Shown here: one piece after another, positions 12,288 to 25,376 of the stretch
Position numbering within the stretch: position 1 is the first letter of the stretch
How the letters are laid out: each line of letters opens with the position of its first letter
Origin: Lysinibacillus sp. B2A1
Lineage (GTDB): Bacteria; Bacillota; Bacilli; Bacillales_A; Planococcaceae
NCBI GenBank assembly: GCA_002973635.1
Contig: CP027224.1
Location: 1 to 64,000 of the forward strand
Reading direction: 5' to 3'
Length of the DNA: 64,000 nt
Translations under genes and position numbers: made by a program
The notes under the pieces: model-generated
What the model was told of the DNA's origin: nothing
What the model saw: the letters and a program-made list of their open reading frames with translations, nothing else
The model's database searches: none

Positions 12288-12457
12288 TAGTGAGTCGCCA
12301 AGAGGTGATACTTAAATTGAAGAAAATGAACCTTGAAAACTGAACAGCAAAACGTAATCAATAAAGTTTTTAGTAGCTAGCTTCCACTAGTGAACAAAAC
12401 AAAATTTTGGACATCAAAATTGATGCCAGCAAAACAATTTGAGCTAATCGAATTTCT

Positions 12458-12894
<437 letters not shown>

Positions 12895-12920
12895 TATGTT
12901 TCATTATAAAACTTCTAAGA

Positions 12921-12997
<77 letters not shown>

Positions 12998-13009
12998 TAT
13001 ATTCCTCTT

Positions 13010-13085
13010 GGGGCCTTAGCTCAGCTGGGAGAGCGCCTGCCTTGCACGCAGGAGGTCAGCGGTTCGATCCCGCTAGGCTCCACCA
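13010..13085 (+). tRNA. tRNA-Ala (TGC)
   Basis: 76 nt with encoded CCA. Anticodon TGC in loop CTTGCAC, T-arm GGTTCGATCC. Twelve bases after tRNA-Ile in the rRNA spacer. Confidence 0.97.
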
Positions 13086-13222
13086 ATTATTTGTTTTTTT
13101 TATTTGTTCTTTGAAAACTGGATAAAACGACATTGAAATTGTAACAAACACATTTATTTTTTAAGTTTTTTATAGGCTTAATAACATTAAAAAGGTTTCG
13201 ATAGTTTTTATCGAAAGCTGAA

Positions 13223-13704
<482 letters not shown>

Positions 13705-13892
13705 ACATGTTTGAAGCATTCAATGCGCCGTTTATCCAGTTTTGAAAGAACAACAACTTTCATATAAGGGTTTCAAGATACGAGTAGTTCGAGGAAGCAA
13801 TGGAGAGAGAGAAGGAGCGTACTCAAGTACGTGACTGACTGAACGACTGAAGCTGACGAAGAAATGCGATGTATATTGAAAGCCGAAAATAG

Positions 13893-14008
13893 TCTAGTGA
13901 TGATGGCAAAGAGGTCACACCCGTTCCCATACCGAACACGGAAGTTAAGCTCTTTAGCGCCGATGGTAGTTGGGGGCTTCCCCCTGTGAGAGTAGGACAT
14001 TGCTAGGC
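13893..14008 (+). rRNA. rrf: 5S rRNA of operon 1
   Basis: 116 nt, complete. Contains the conserved GAGGTCACACCCGTTCCCAT, CCGAACACGGAAGTTAAG and GGTAGTTGGGGGC segments; the ends CTAGTGATG / CATTGCTAG pair. Confidence 0.95.
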
Positions 14009-14010
14009 AA

Positions 14011-14042
14011 AAACAGTCAACTGTGTGTTGGCTGTTTTTTTT
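14011..14042 (+). terminator. rRNA operon 1 terminator
   Basis: AACAGTCAAC / GTTGGCTGTT stem, loop TGTGT, then eight T. The same hairpin ends the second operon at 18708-18740. A group II intron begins 2-3 nt after the T-run. Confidence 0.93.
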
Positions 14043-14044
14043 AT

Positions 14045-14530
14045 GTGCGCCCGGCATACGTATGAACTATAGGGTGCAAGTTCCGAACCCAAAGAAAGAA
14101 GTAGAGGTTAGCCAAGAGCAAGGGTGTCCGTGGCGACACGGAAGCTGGAGGCAAAACACCAGTCCGAGGAACACGAATCTCATACAAGGCTAGGTACGAT
14201 TGGATGAGTGTGCATAACAACACAAAGTCCTTTCTGTCGAAGGTCATATCGAGTAAATGAGGCGGATAGATGGTGTGAAAGTGCATGCACTTACAAGGGG
14301 AGGTCTGATGGAAACGTGAAGTACCCTTTTTTACCCTACTTAATGACAAGTAGATGAACCATCAGAAGTCAGCAGAGGTCATAGTACGATTGAGTCTAGA
14401 ACTAATCGGAAGGGCTGAACAATTAAGAGATAATAACCCTTGGATTCCATCTCGAATGAATGAACACAGAAAACAGAGAAACCTCACGCTTAGAAAGTAA
14501 AGGTGAAGTCCATGAGGGTATTTGCTTTGA
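14045..14530 (+). mobile_element. Truncated group II intron (class IIC-like)
   Basis: Begins GTGCGCCCGGCAT two bases after the rRNA terminator T-tract, the insertion preference of class IIC introns. Recognisable ribozyme pieces follow in order: AGGGTGCAAGTTCCGAACCC, AAGGGTGTCCGTGGCGACAC, CCGAGGAACACGAA, AAGGCTAGGTACGATTGGAT, ACACAAAGTCCTTTCTGTCG and the pre-ORF CAGAAGTCAGCAGAGGTCAT. This covers most of domains I-IV upstream of the maturase. The reverse transcriptase/maturase and domains V-VI are missing, so it is a dead remnant. The 3' limit is approximate. An open frame from ATG 14354 ends after 48 codons. The second rRNA operon lacks the insertion. Confidence 0.8.
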
Positions 14531-14612
14531 ATGTAGGAAATTGTTGTAATCTCAGTAAACAACTTTATTATCATTTTCTGCTGATTTATTTCAGCGTCTA
14601 AATACCATATCT

Positions 14613-15223
14613 TTAAACTGAATGAGCAATAGCCATCTTCCTATATGTATTGAGATATTTTTTGACGATATCCTCAAATGAAATTCCTGAATTTTCAACA
14701 ATCAATCTCATGATCTCAAGGGACCCATATGATACGCCGTGCATAATATACTGACCAGTGGATTGACTAAGAACTAGCTGAGCCGTTGCATCTATAGAGA
14801 GCGATAGTCCATATTTGTATTCTACGTCTTTTCCGGTTGTCACTGATTTACCAAAAAGTACAGGTGCAAATTTAAAGCCATCTTAAAGTGTGTTCATAAT
14901 TGCAATGTCGATTACCTCAGCATCCAACTCAACCCATGATTGATCAAGTATAAAGTGATCAATTTGAACTCCACCAAGTCGTACAATAGAATTATAAGCC
15001 TTTTCAGTTAAAAGAATGTGTAAAATTGCAGAAATCAAATGACATTGACCCTGGTAATCATGCTCTGAATGAAATCAAAAGCTCCTCTAAAAATGTACTT
15101 AATCTCTTTCTCACACTCAAAATTTTCAATACCTAGAGCCCAGTTTGTATGCCAATTCATACAGCATTTCTTATACTTTTTCTCACTTCCACATAAACAA
15201 AGGTCGTTTCTATTTAACTTCAT
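14613..15223 (-). pseudogene. SEC-C motif protein, disrupted
   Basis: The start ATG at 15223 follows AAGGAGAG. The first 40 residues contain a SEC-C zinc motif (NDLCLCGSEKKYKKCC). The frame breaks near 15045-15055; the continuation (HDYQGQCHLISAILHILL) is in another frame, then meets an in-frame TAA at 14883-14885 before resuming as KDVEYKYGLSLSIDA to the stop at 14613. Joined, it would be about 200 residues. The function of the C-terminal part is unknown. Two independent lesions suggest real decay, although sequencing errors are possible. Confidence 0.7.
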
Positions 15224-15303
15224 CTAATCTCTCCTTCACTTTGAATACTTAACTATAGTTATTATAATCAATAGTAAGATCCGTTTAAATTGTGTAAAAG
15301 CTC

Positions 15304-15335
15304 AATACCCCCTTAGAATTCTCATAAGGGGTATT
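15304..15335. terminator. Hairpin between two pseudogenes
   Basis: AATACCCCCTTA / TAAGGGGTATT with loop GAATTCTCA (one bulged C). On the minus strand it is followed by GAGCTTTTAC. Probably ends the upstream minus-strand gene. Confidence 0.6.
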
Positions 15336-15384
15336 GAAATAATATTTTATTATTTAGGAGTACACCATGTAAGTTTTGTGAAAC

Positions 15385-16016
15385 CTAATCCAAAATGTGT
15401 TCTATGAATATAATATCCATTATTATTCCAATTACAAAGTTCCCCAACATCATAAAAGCGCCCATATAGTACCAATACCTGTTGAATCCTGCAGTACCCT
15501 CACCAGCTGCTAAAACTTTTTGTATTTTCGAAGCCTCATCAGCAGAAATAGAAATAACTTGACCATACCACTCTGTACTTACAGAAAACATAGACATAAT
15601 AATCATTTCTTCAGGGTTTAAAATTTCCCCTTGGATATCTTTCTATAATTCTTCGTTTACCTGAATGTCTTCAATATCTCCTGAAGTTGTTAAATCTCCC
15701 TTTTTTATTGCGTTATTTAACACTATTAAATTTTCATTAAAAACGTCAAAAGCTTCCTGAGCGTTGGCATCTACATGATTATCATAAAAGTTTTTAACTT
15801 GACCATTTAAAAAGAGTGATTTTCCTCTAAGTCTGATTTGAAAATTCCGAGAGATTATTCTAAATTTTAACTAGATATTCCAAGGAATTCTATAACCTTA
15901 TAATTTTCAAGGTCAACAATGCTATTATTGATTGTTTTTGCAGAGACTAGGGATGGTGTAGTGTTAGCTGAGTTTAAAGTTAGTCCTAAAACTGATGCTA
16001 AAATTACTTTTTTCAT
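15385..16016 (-). pseudogene. Exported/membrane protein, multiply disrupted
   Basis: Start ATG at 16014-16016 behind AAAGGAGCC. The N-terminus MKKVILASVLGLTLNSAN looks like a signal peptide. The frame is interrupted by TAA after about 49 codons, further stops and a frame change, then a TAG within NEEL*KDIQGE, before the open C-terminal 73 codons (15385-15606), which contain a hydrophobic helix (YMGAFMMLGNFVIGIIM). I do not recognise the family. Several lesions make a sequencing artefact unlikely. Confidence 0.65.
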
Positions 16017-16282
16017 ATCATTGGCTCCTTTTAGATGAGATTGTCTTTTTGAGCATAAAATTCACTTATTCATTTTCTAGAGAGATTCTTACATATAAGG
16101 TTAGCTACTAAGGGATCTCTCTTTGTAGTTGTTATTTAGTGCTCTGTAATTTAAAGGTATAATATTCTGGGGTTTATTGACTTATTTCGTGAAGGACAAC
16201 AGTAATTCGACAAAAATAGTTCTAAATGTGACCATTGATTCTTATAATATAAAGATAACTTTCTAAAAAAGGAGAGGAAACC

Positions 16283-17176
16283 TTGTGGATTGATGGTGTT
16301 TTTTCTGGTGGTGGTTTAAAGGGGTTTGCACTAGTTGGCGCGTATCAAGTGTTAGAAGCTGAAAATTTCCGCTTTAAACGGGTAGCTGGAACGAGTGCTG
16401 GGGCTATTCTAGCTGCTTTTATTGCTGCAGGTTATAGCGGAAAAGAAATTCAAACAATGTTAGAAGAATTGGATGTACCTTCATTATTAGATTCAAGGAA
16501 AACCATTTTATCATTCCCGTTTATGAAATGGGTTAATGTATATAACCATTTAGGTTTATATAAAGGAAAAGCTCTAGAAAAATGGTTTTTTCAAAAATTA
16601 GCTGCAAAAGGTGTTTATACATTTGGAGATTTACCGAGGGATTCTTTAAAATTAGTTGCTTCTGACTTAACAAATGGAAGAATGATTGTTTTGCCCGATG
16701 ATTTACACAGATATCATATTGATGCAAATAACTTCTCAGTTGCATGTGCTTTACGAATGAGCTGTGGCATTCCCTTTTTTTTTGAACCTGTTACCTTAAA
16801 AACAGGCAAAGGAGAATCCATAATTGTAGATGGCGGTGTTTTGAGTAATTTTCCGTTATGGATATTTGACGATAAAGAGGGAAGGAAAGTAAGACCAATT
16901 CTAGGACTTAAATTGAGTAGACGTAGAGAAGAACAATGTCCACACGAAATAAAAAATGGCTTGAATTTATTTGAAGCCTTATTCTCGACTATGAAAGACG
17001 CTCATGATGAGAGGTATATATCAAGAAGACATGAAAGAGATATTATTTTCATTCCTGTCGAAGATTATAGTGCAACACAATTTGATTTAGATGAGGAGAC
17101 TAAGGAAACTCTTTTAGAAATTGGACGGAATCGTACAATTCAATTTTTAAGAACGTGGCCAAGGTTCAGATTATAA
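16283..17176 (+). CDS. Patatin-like phospholipase
   Basis: 297 aa, TTG start with AAAGGAGAGG upstream. It has the patatin catalytic set: oxyanion loop GGGLKG (9-14), nucleophile elbow GTSAG (serine near residue 41) and the DGG dyad aspartate in VDGGVLSNFP. No signal peptide or membrane segment, so it is cytosolic or peripheral. Likely hydrolyses acyl ester bonds of lipids; the natural substrate is unknown. It lies alone between two decayed genes and rRNA operon 2 and is the only apparently intact protein gene between the rRNA operons. Confidence 0.9.
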   Translation: MWIDGVFSGGGLKGFALVGAYQVLEAENFRFKRVAGTSAGAILAAFIAAGYSGKEIQTMLEELDVPSLLDSRKTILSFPFMKWVNVYNHLGLYKGKALEKWFFQKLAAKGVYTFGDLPRDSLKLVASDLTNGRMIVLPDDLHRYHIDANNFSVACALRMSCGIPFFFEPVTLKTGKGESIIVDGGVLSNFPLWIFDDKEGRKVRPILGLKLSRRREEQCPHEIKNGLNLFEALFSTMKDAHDERYISRRHERDIIFIPVEDYSATQFDLDEETKETLLEIGRNRTIQFLRTWPRFRL

Positions 17177-17203
17177 AATTTGAAAAAGAATTATTAAAAA
17201 CTA

Positions 17204-17315
17204 TTGACGTTCTTTATAACCAATGTTATTATATAAAAGTTGCTGCTGAAACACGCAACTAGAAAAATATAAAATAAAATAACTGTTTGACATTATCATA
17301 TAAACATGTTATTAT
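17204..17315 (+). promoter_or_regulatory. rRNA operon 2 tandem promoters
   Basis: P1 is TTGACG (17204-17209), 17 bp, TATTAT (17227-17232). P2 is TTGACA (17287-17292), 17 bp, TATTAT (17310-17315). Each -10 is embedded in the same repeated string ATGTTATTATATAAAAGTT. Tandem P1-P2 promoters are typical of Bacillales rRNA operons. Confidence 0.9.
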
Positions 17316-17485
17316 ATAAAAGTTAACTCTTAACAAAGAGAGATTTTATAAATGAACCTTGAAAACTGAACAAGCAAAACGTAATCAATAAAGTTTTTAG
17401 TAGCTAGCTTCTGCTAGTGAACAAAACAAAAATTTTGGACATCAAAATTGATGCCAGCAAAACAATTTGAGCTAATCAAATTTCT

Positions 17486-18404
<919 letters not shown>

Positions 18405-18589
18405 ACATGTTTGAAGCATTCAATGCACCGTTTATCCAGTTTTGAAAGAATAAACTTTCATCAAGGGTTTCAAGATACGAGTAGTTCGAGGAAGCAATGG
18501 AGAGAGGGAAAGAGCGTACTCAGGTACGTGACTGACTGAATGACTGAAGCTGACGAAGAAATGCGACGTATATTGAAAGCCGATAATAG

Positions 18590-18705
18590 TCTAGTGATGA
18601 TGGCAAAGAGGTCACACCCGTTCCCATACCGAACACGGAAGTTAAGCTCTTTAGCGCCGATGGTAGTTGGGGGCTTCCCCCTGTGAGAGTAGGACATTGC
18701 TAGGC
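18590..18705 (+). rRNA. rrf: 5S rRNA of operon 2
   Basis: 116 nt, complete, same sequence as the operon 1 copy. Followed directly by the shared terminator hairpin. Confidence 0.95.
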
Positions 18706-18707
18706 AA

Positions 18708-18740
18708 AAACAGTCAACTGTGTGTTGGCTGTTTTTTTAT
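18708..18740 (+). terminator. rRNA operon 2 terminator
   Basis: Same AACAGTCAAC / GTTGGCTGTT hairpin and T-run as operon 1, without an intron after it. Confidence 0.92.
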
Positions 18741-18960
18741 TTTTAATGAATAAATTTTTACCAATTTATCAGCTTTTTTACAAAAAAATATCCAAAAAAC
18801 TAAATATAGCAGCGTACAAAGTAGTTTTTAGATACTAAATAAAGTAGAAGAATTTAAAATTTAGAACTTATCATCATCATTTATTTGAAGAGCTAAGTGG
18901 GAATTCATTGCTAAATTTACTGCCTTTAAAAATCTGAATTGTCTTTCTTTTATAAGTTTC

Positions 18961-18989
18961 TTGACAGTAGCTTAGCACGTTGTTAATCT
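18961..18989 (+). promoter_or_regulatory. guaB promoter
   Basis: TTGACA (18961-18966), 17 bp, TAATCT (18984-18989), about 40 nt before the guaB start. The rest of the 290-bp gap after the rRNA terminator is AT-rich and shows nothing else. Confidence 0.75.
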
Positions 18990-19015
18990 TACAATTAATA
19001 TTCTTTTAACTATAG

Positions 19016-20494
<1,479 letters not shown>

Positions 20495-20514
20495 TATATT
20501 ACTAGCAACTTTTA

Positions 20515-20557
20515 TGCTCTCGAATCGTCTACAAAGATGGCGCGAGAGCTTTTTTTA
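20515..20557 (+). terminator. Terminator after guaB
   Basis: GCTCTCG (20516-20522) / CGAGAGC (20543-20549), followed by seven T. Confidence 0.85.
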
Positions 20558-20634
20558 TGTTAGAGAGTACCCACGTAAGTTACTATCTGTGATAAAATGT
20601 CGTGGACAAGATTATTTTTTGGAGGGTTTTAAAG

Positions 20635-21966
20635 GTGAAAAAGACAATGAATACCGTCATTCGCTTGCTCCTAATCCCTGTTTTGTTATTTAGTTTGTTT
20701 GCAGGTATTCCTGTGAAGGCAAATGCAGAAACAGATTTAGGACTACACGTGGATGCTGCGATTTTAATTGACGCAGATTCAGGAAAAATTTTATATGAAC
20801 AAAATGCAGATACTTCACTAGGTATTGCAAGTATGACAAAAATGATGACAGAATACCTGTTATTGGACGCAATTGATGCAGGTACAGTTAAGTGGGATCA
20901 GGAATATCATGTAACTGATTATACGTATCGTATGTCACAAAACCGTGCGTTAAGTAATGTACCATTACGTAGGGATGGAACTTACACAATTCGTGAATTA
21001 TATGAAGCAATGGCGATCTATTCAGCTAATGCTGCTACAGTAGGTATTGCAGAAACAATTGCTGGTACTGAAGCTGAGTTTTTAAAACTGATGAATAAAA
21101 AGGCTGAAGAGCTTGGTCTTAAAGACTATAAATTCGTGAACTCTACTGGACTTAACAATGCAGATTTATTTGGAATGCATCCAGCTGGTACTGGGCCAGA
21201 AGATGAAAACGTGATGCCTGCTAAATCTGTAGCCAAACTAGCATATCATTTACTTAAAGATCATCCAAACGTATTAGAAACATCTAAAATTGCAGAAAAG
21301 ACGTTCCGTGAAGGTACAGATGATAGAATTGAAATGAGAAACTGGAACTTAATGTTGCCTGGATTAGTGCACCAGTATGAAGGTGTTGATGGATTAAAAA
21401 CTGGTACAACAAACTTTGCTGGACATTGCTTTACAGGTACTGCAGAGCGTAATGGTACACGTTTAATTTCTGTTGTTATGAAGGCTGTAGATGCAAAAGG
21501 GCAGGAATCAAAAAAAGCTCGATTCGACGAAACAGCTAAATTATTTAACTACGGCTTCTCACAATTCTCAAAACAAGAAATTATTCCAGCGAAGTATACG
21601 TTTAAAGATCAGAAAACAGTAAAAGTTACAAAAGGTAAAGAAAAGAAAGTAGCAATTGCTGTAAAAGAACCTGTATCTTTTATGATGAAGTCATCTGATA
21701 AAGATTTATATAAACCGAAACTTGTTTTAGATAAAAAGAGTTTAGAAGCAGAGGTTAAAAAGGATACAGTTGTCGGAAAGGTAGTTATTGAGCGCTCAGA
21801 GGGCACCGATTACGGTTTCATTGATGGTAAGGAACTAAAAGCTGATGTTGTCACTACAGAGGCTGTGGAGCGTGCTAGTGGCATCTCATTATTCTTCCAA
21901 GGTATAGGTAACTTCTTTGGCAACTTATGGGGTGGTATTTCCGACTTTGTTGGCGGCTTATTTTAA
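20635..21966 (+). CDS. dacA: D-alanyl-D-alanine carboxypeptidase (PBP5 type)
   Basis: 443 aa from GTG 20635, chosen because GGAGGG (20621-20626) lies 8 nt upstream; ATG at 20647 is an alternative. Signal peptide with hydrophobic core LLLIPVLLFSLFAG and likely cleavage after VKANA. Penicillin-binding motifs SMTK (Ser66, Lys69), SAN (from Ser130) and KTG (255-257). C-terminal beta domain and an amphipathic tail (FFQGIGNFFGNLWGG) for membrane association. Trims the terminal D-Ala from peptidoglycan stem peptides outside the cell. A perfect terminator follows. Confidence 0.95.
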   Translation: MKKTMNTVIRLLLIPVLLFSLFAGIPVKANAETDLGLHVDAAILIDADSGKILYEQNADTSLGIASMTKMMTEYLLLDAIDAGTVKWDQEYHVTDYTYRMSQNRALSNVPLRRDGTYTIRELYEAMAIYSANAATVGIAETIAGTEAEFLKLMNKKAEELGLKDYKFVNSTGLNNADLFGMHPAGTGPEDENVMPAKSVAKLAYHLLKDHPNVLETSKIAEKTFREGTDDRIEMRNWNLMLPGLVHQYEGVDGLKTGTTNFAGHCFTGTAERNGTRLISVVMKAVDAKGQESKKARFDETAKLFNYGFSQFSKQEIIPAKYTFKDQKTVKVTKGKEKKVAIAVKEPVSFMMKSSDKDLYKPKLVLDKKSLEAEVKKDTVVGKVVIERSEGTDYGFIDGKELKADVVTTEAVERASGISLFFQGIGNFFGNLWGGISDFVGGLF

Positions 21967-21979
21967 TAATCAATCATTC

Positions 21980-22010
21980 AAGAACACGTAAATCATTACG
22001 TGTTCTTTTT
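21980..22010 (+). terminator. Terminator after dacA
   Basis: AGAACACGTAA / TTACGTGTTCT, 11 bp perfect, loop ATCA, then TTTT. Confidence 0.92.
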
Positions 22011-22061
22011 CACGTTTTAGTACATTACTGCATACGCTAATAGGCGAAAGGATGTGGCTAA

Positions 22062-23900
22062 ATGTGTGGGATTACAGGATGGGCTAGCTTTCAAAAAGAT
22101 TTAAGAACAAGTGAAGAAATCATCAAGTTGATGGCCCAAACTTTAAATAAACGCGGTCCAGATGATGAAAATATTTGGTGTAATGAGCATATAGCATTTG
22201 GCCATCGAAGGTTAGCCGTTATCGATTTAATAGGCGGCAAGCAACCAATGATGAAAAGTCATGAAGGTGCAAATTATGTCATGACATACAATGGCGAGCT
22301 TTATAATACAGAGGAATTACGTAAGGAGCTTCAAAATCGAGGATATACTTTTACTACACATTCAGATACGGAAGTTTTGCTAACGGCTTATATTGAATGG
22401 AAAGAGCAATGTGTAAATTTTTTAAATGGTATCTTTGCTTTTGGGGTGTGGGATGAACAATTACAATCACTATTTTTATGTAGAGATCGACTTGGGGTAA
22501 AACCTTTGTATTTTACAGAGCAACAAGGTAGTTTGCTTTTTGCATCTGAGGTAAAAGCATTATTAGCACATCCTGAGGTGAAAGCAACTGTAAATGCAGA
22601 GGGATTAGCCAATATTATGGCTGTAGGGCCTTCTAGAACACCAGGAAAGGCGCTTTTTCAAAATATTAATGAATTGCGCCCTGGATATGCAATGCGTTTC
22701 TCAAGGGAAGGTATGCGAATTTGGCAATATTGGCGTTTGCAGAGCGAGCATCATAATGAATCTTTAGAAGATACAGTAGATCATGTCCGTTTTTTACTGA
22801 CTGATGCAATTGAACGTCAGCTTGTTTCGGATGTACCAATTTGTACCTTTCTTTCAGGTGGCTTAGATTCTAGTATTATTACAGGCATTGCAGCGAACAG
22901 TTTTCAGCAAAAGGGGAAAGATAGGCTTCATACGTACTCTATTGATTATGAGGATAATGAGCGTTTTTTTAATCCACATGCATTTCAAACATCGACAGAC
23001 ACTTATTGGATTGAACAGATGACAAATACATTTAAAACAGATCATCATGCTGAGGAAATCTCGCAACAGCAATTAATTGATTTGTTAGTGGAATCTGTAA
23101 TTGTTAGAGATTCACCAGGAATGGCAGATGTAGATTCATCACTACTATGGTTTTGCCGAAAAATCAAAAGGGACTTTACAGTTGCATTATCAGGTGAATG
23201 TGCAGATGAAATCTTTGGTGGATATCCATGGTTTACGGAGACGACAACAGGTTTCCCTTGGATTCGTTCACTTGCTGAAAGGACAACAATGCTACAAGAT
23301 CGATGGCGTAAGAAATTAGCAGTTGAATCATATGCACAACATGTTTATACACAAACAATAGCGGAGTTACCATATTTCGAAGGAGAAGGTATGGAGGAAG
23401 CAAGGCATCGTGAAATGTTTTATTTAAATATGGTGTGGTTTATGCAAACATTGTTGGAACGAAAAGATCGTATGAGTATGGGAGCAAGTCTTGAGGTTCG
23501 TGTTCCATTTGCTGATCATCGTCTTGTGGAATATACATGGAATATTCCTTGGGAAATGAAAAATTTAGGTGGAATGGAAAAGGGATTACTTCGAAAAGCA
23601 ATGGACCACTTATTGCCCAAAGAAGTATTGTATCGTAAAAAGAATCCGTATCCTAAAACCTATCATCCGCTTTATACGATGGGTGTTCAAAAATGGCTAG
23701 GAGAAATAATGAAGGATAAAAATTCGATTCTTCATGAATTATTTGAAAGGCAGAAGCTGATTGAGCTAATTGAATCTGGTGGTAGCTCTTTTAAAGTTCC
23801 TTGGTACGGACAATTAATGGCAGGGCCTCAACTTTTGGCATATCTAGGGCAAATTCATACATGGTTTGAACATTATAATATTCAATTAATTGAGTCCTAA
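22062..23900 (+). CDS. asnO: Asparagine synthetase, glutamine-hydrolysing (AsnO/AsnB type)
   Basis: 612 aa, ATG after AAAGGATG. The N-terminal nucleophile Cys2 (MCGITGW) marks the glutaminase half (to about residue 210). The synthetase half has the PP-loop SGGLDSS (265-271). Makes Asn from Asp, Gln and ATP. The length matches B. subtilis AsnO (614 aa) better than AsnB or AsnH; AsnO is sporulation-linked there, but that role is not visible here. Some relatives amidate other substrates. Monocistronic between two terminators. Confidence 0.88.
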   Translation: MCGITGWASFQKDLRTSEEIIKLMAQTLNKRGPDDENIWCNEHIAFGHRRLAVIDLIGGKQPMMKSHEGANYVMTYNGELYNTEELRKELQNRGYTFTTHSDTEVLLTAYIEWKEQCVNFLNGIFAFGVWDEQLQSLFLCRDRLGVKPLYFTEQQGSLLFASEVKALLAHPEVKATVNAEGLANIMAVGPSRTPGKALFQNINELRPGYAMRFSREGMRIWQYWRLQSEHHNESLEDTVDHVRFLLTDAIERQLVSDVPICTFLSGGLDSSIITGIAANSFQQKGKDRLHTYSIDYEDNERFFNPHAFQTSTDTYWIEQMTNTFKTDHHAEEISQQQLIDLLVESVIVRDSPGMADVDSSLLWFCRKIKRDFTVALSGECADEIFGGYPWFTETTTGFPWIRSLAERTTMLQDRWRKKLAVESYAQHVYTQTIAELPYFEGEGMEEARHREMFYLNMVWFMQTLLERKDRMSMGASLEVRVPFADHRLVEYTWNIPWEMKNLGGMEKGLLRKAMDHLLPKEVLYRKKNPYPKTYHPLYTMGVQKWLGEIMKDKNSILHELFERQKLIELIESGGSSFKVPWYGQLMAGPQLLAYLGQIHTWFEHYNIQLIES

Positions 23901-23911
23901 TTTGAAAGAAA

Positions 23912-23957
23912 CACCAATCAGCCTGCATTTTAACGTGAGGCTGATTGGTGCTTTTTT
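23912..23957. terminator. Bidirectional terminator, asparagine synthetase / pdxR
   Basis: CACCAATCAGCCT / AGGCTGATTGGTG, 13 bp perfect, with CTTTTTT on the plus side. The last codons of the convergent pdxR gene lie inside the right arm. Confidence 0.9.
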
Positions 23958-25351
23958 ATATCCCAACAATCCATAAGTTTCTCAATGGATTGTTCAATTT
24001 CATGTACAGGTATACCTCCAAAGCCTAGTAAAAATTGAGCCTGCGATGTTACAGTGCGATCTAGGCGGTAGTCCGATAATGGATAAATACCAATCTCTGC
24101 ATTAGAGGCGAGCTCTTGTAAATGCTTTTCAGTTAGTGCATGCTGTACCTCTAATAATATATGCATCCCTGCTTGCTCTCCAGTAATTTTAATTTGATTA
24201 GAATAGTTTTCTAAAATAGAAGTTAGCTTATCGTGTTTTTTACGGTAAATTTTCCTCATCCGGTTTAAATGTTTAGCAAAATGACCATCCCGCATGAAAT
24301 TAGCAACAATATGTTGATCGAATCTAGGTACTGTTGATGAATAGTAATTAAATACGTCATTATAGGTTGCCAGCAATTTTGGCGGGAGAACAAAATAAGC
24401 TACTCGCAAGGATGGCATTAATGATTTTGTAAAGGTACTCATATAAATGACTTTATCGTTTCGATCAAGTGCGTGTAGAGCAGGAATTGGTTTCCCAGTA
24501 TAACGAAATTCAGAATCATAGTCATCCTCAATTATATAGCGAGAGGTACTCTGCGCAGCCCAATTTAATGCCTGTGCACGTCTTGTAGCTGACAATACTG
24601 CACCTGTTGGAAACTGATGAGATGGTGTGATATATACAACGTCAGCGCTCGTTTTTTCGAGTTCATGAATTAAGATGCCCTCATCATCAACAGTAATTGG
24701 GTAGACCTTTCGTTTATGCTGAGAAAACATACGATGTACAGCTGGATAACCAGGATTTTCAAGAGCAAAGTAAGTGTCATCACTAAAGAGGCGTAAAATC
24801 ATTGGAAGTAGCTGCTCTGTCCCTGAACCCACAACTATTTGCTCAGGACTACAAACAACTCCACGAGATTGATATAAATAATTAGCAATCTCAGTACGTA
24901 AAGAAAGCTCTCCCTGAGGTTCCCCAGTTAATAATAATTCCTTTGAGGTATCATCAAAAAGCTCTTTTGCATATTTGCGCCATGTTTGAAATGGAAATGC
25001 ATGAATATCGATAGAAGCAGGATTAAAATCTATTTTGTATGTTTTTTTCTTAGGTAGCTCACTTAAGGAAGCTACTGTGTCCTGATGAATATAGGGAAGC
25101 TCGTCAATCTCCTCTACAAAATACCCAACGCGTGCTTTAGACATTATATAGCCCTCAGCTAATAGTTGTGCATATGCAATTTCAATTGTTGTTTGAGAAA
25201 TATTCAAAAAATCGGATAATTTTCTTTTTGATGGCAATTTTTCCCCTACTGAAATTTTCTTTGTAATGATAGCTTCTTTAATGCCGCTATAAAGCTGATC
25301 ATAGAGCGGTTTTCCACCATCTTTTTCTAGCTGAAATAATAGCATGTCCAC
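23930..25351 (-). CDS. pdxR: PdxR-type MocR regulator of pyridoxal phosphate synthesis
   Basis: 473 aa from the GTG ending at 25351, which has AGGAGG 10 nt upstream; the frame is open to 25411. GntR-type winged helix (about 14-80), then a type-I aminotransferase-like domain with DDYDSEFRY and the PLP-Schiff-base lysine in STFTKSL (Lys309). MocR proteins sense PLP, and PdxR activates pdxST. Divergent from pdxS with a 104-bp shared control region, the diagnostic arrangement. Confidence 0.9.
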   Translation of the reverse strand: MDMLLFQLEKDGGKPLYDQLYSGIKEAIITKKISVGEKLPSKRKLSDFLNISQTTIEIAYAQLLAEGYIMSKARVGYFVEEIDELPYIHQDTVASLSELPKKKTYKIDFNPASIDIHAFPFQTWRKYAKELFDDTSKELLLTGEPQGELSLRTEIANYLYQSRGVVCSPEQIVVGSGTEQLLPMILRLFSDDTYFALENPGYPAVHRMFSQHKRKVYPITVDDEGILIHELEKTSADVVYITPSHQFPTGAVLSATRRAQALNWAAQSTSRYIIEDDYDSEFRYTGKPIPALHALDRNDKVIYMSTFTKSLMPSLRVAYFVLPPKLLATYNDVFNYYSSTVPRFDQHIVANFMRDGHFAKHLNRMRKIYRKKHDKLTSILENYSNQIKITGEQAGMHILLEVQHALTEKHLQELASNAEIGIYPLSDYRLDRTVTSQAQFLLGFGGIPVHEIEQSIEKLMDCWDIKKHQSASR

Positions 25352-25376
25352 GTTTACTTTTCCTCCTGACCTTATA

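Noticed and set aside
14354-14500. Possible start of the intron maturase (48 codons)
   Set aside because: Ends at a stop with no reverse-transcriptase motifs; treated as part of the intron remnant.
14041-14574. Minus-strand open frames over the intron
   Set aside because: They are antisense to conserved group II ribozyme sequence.
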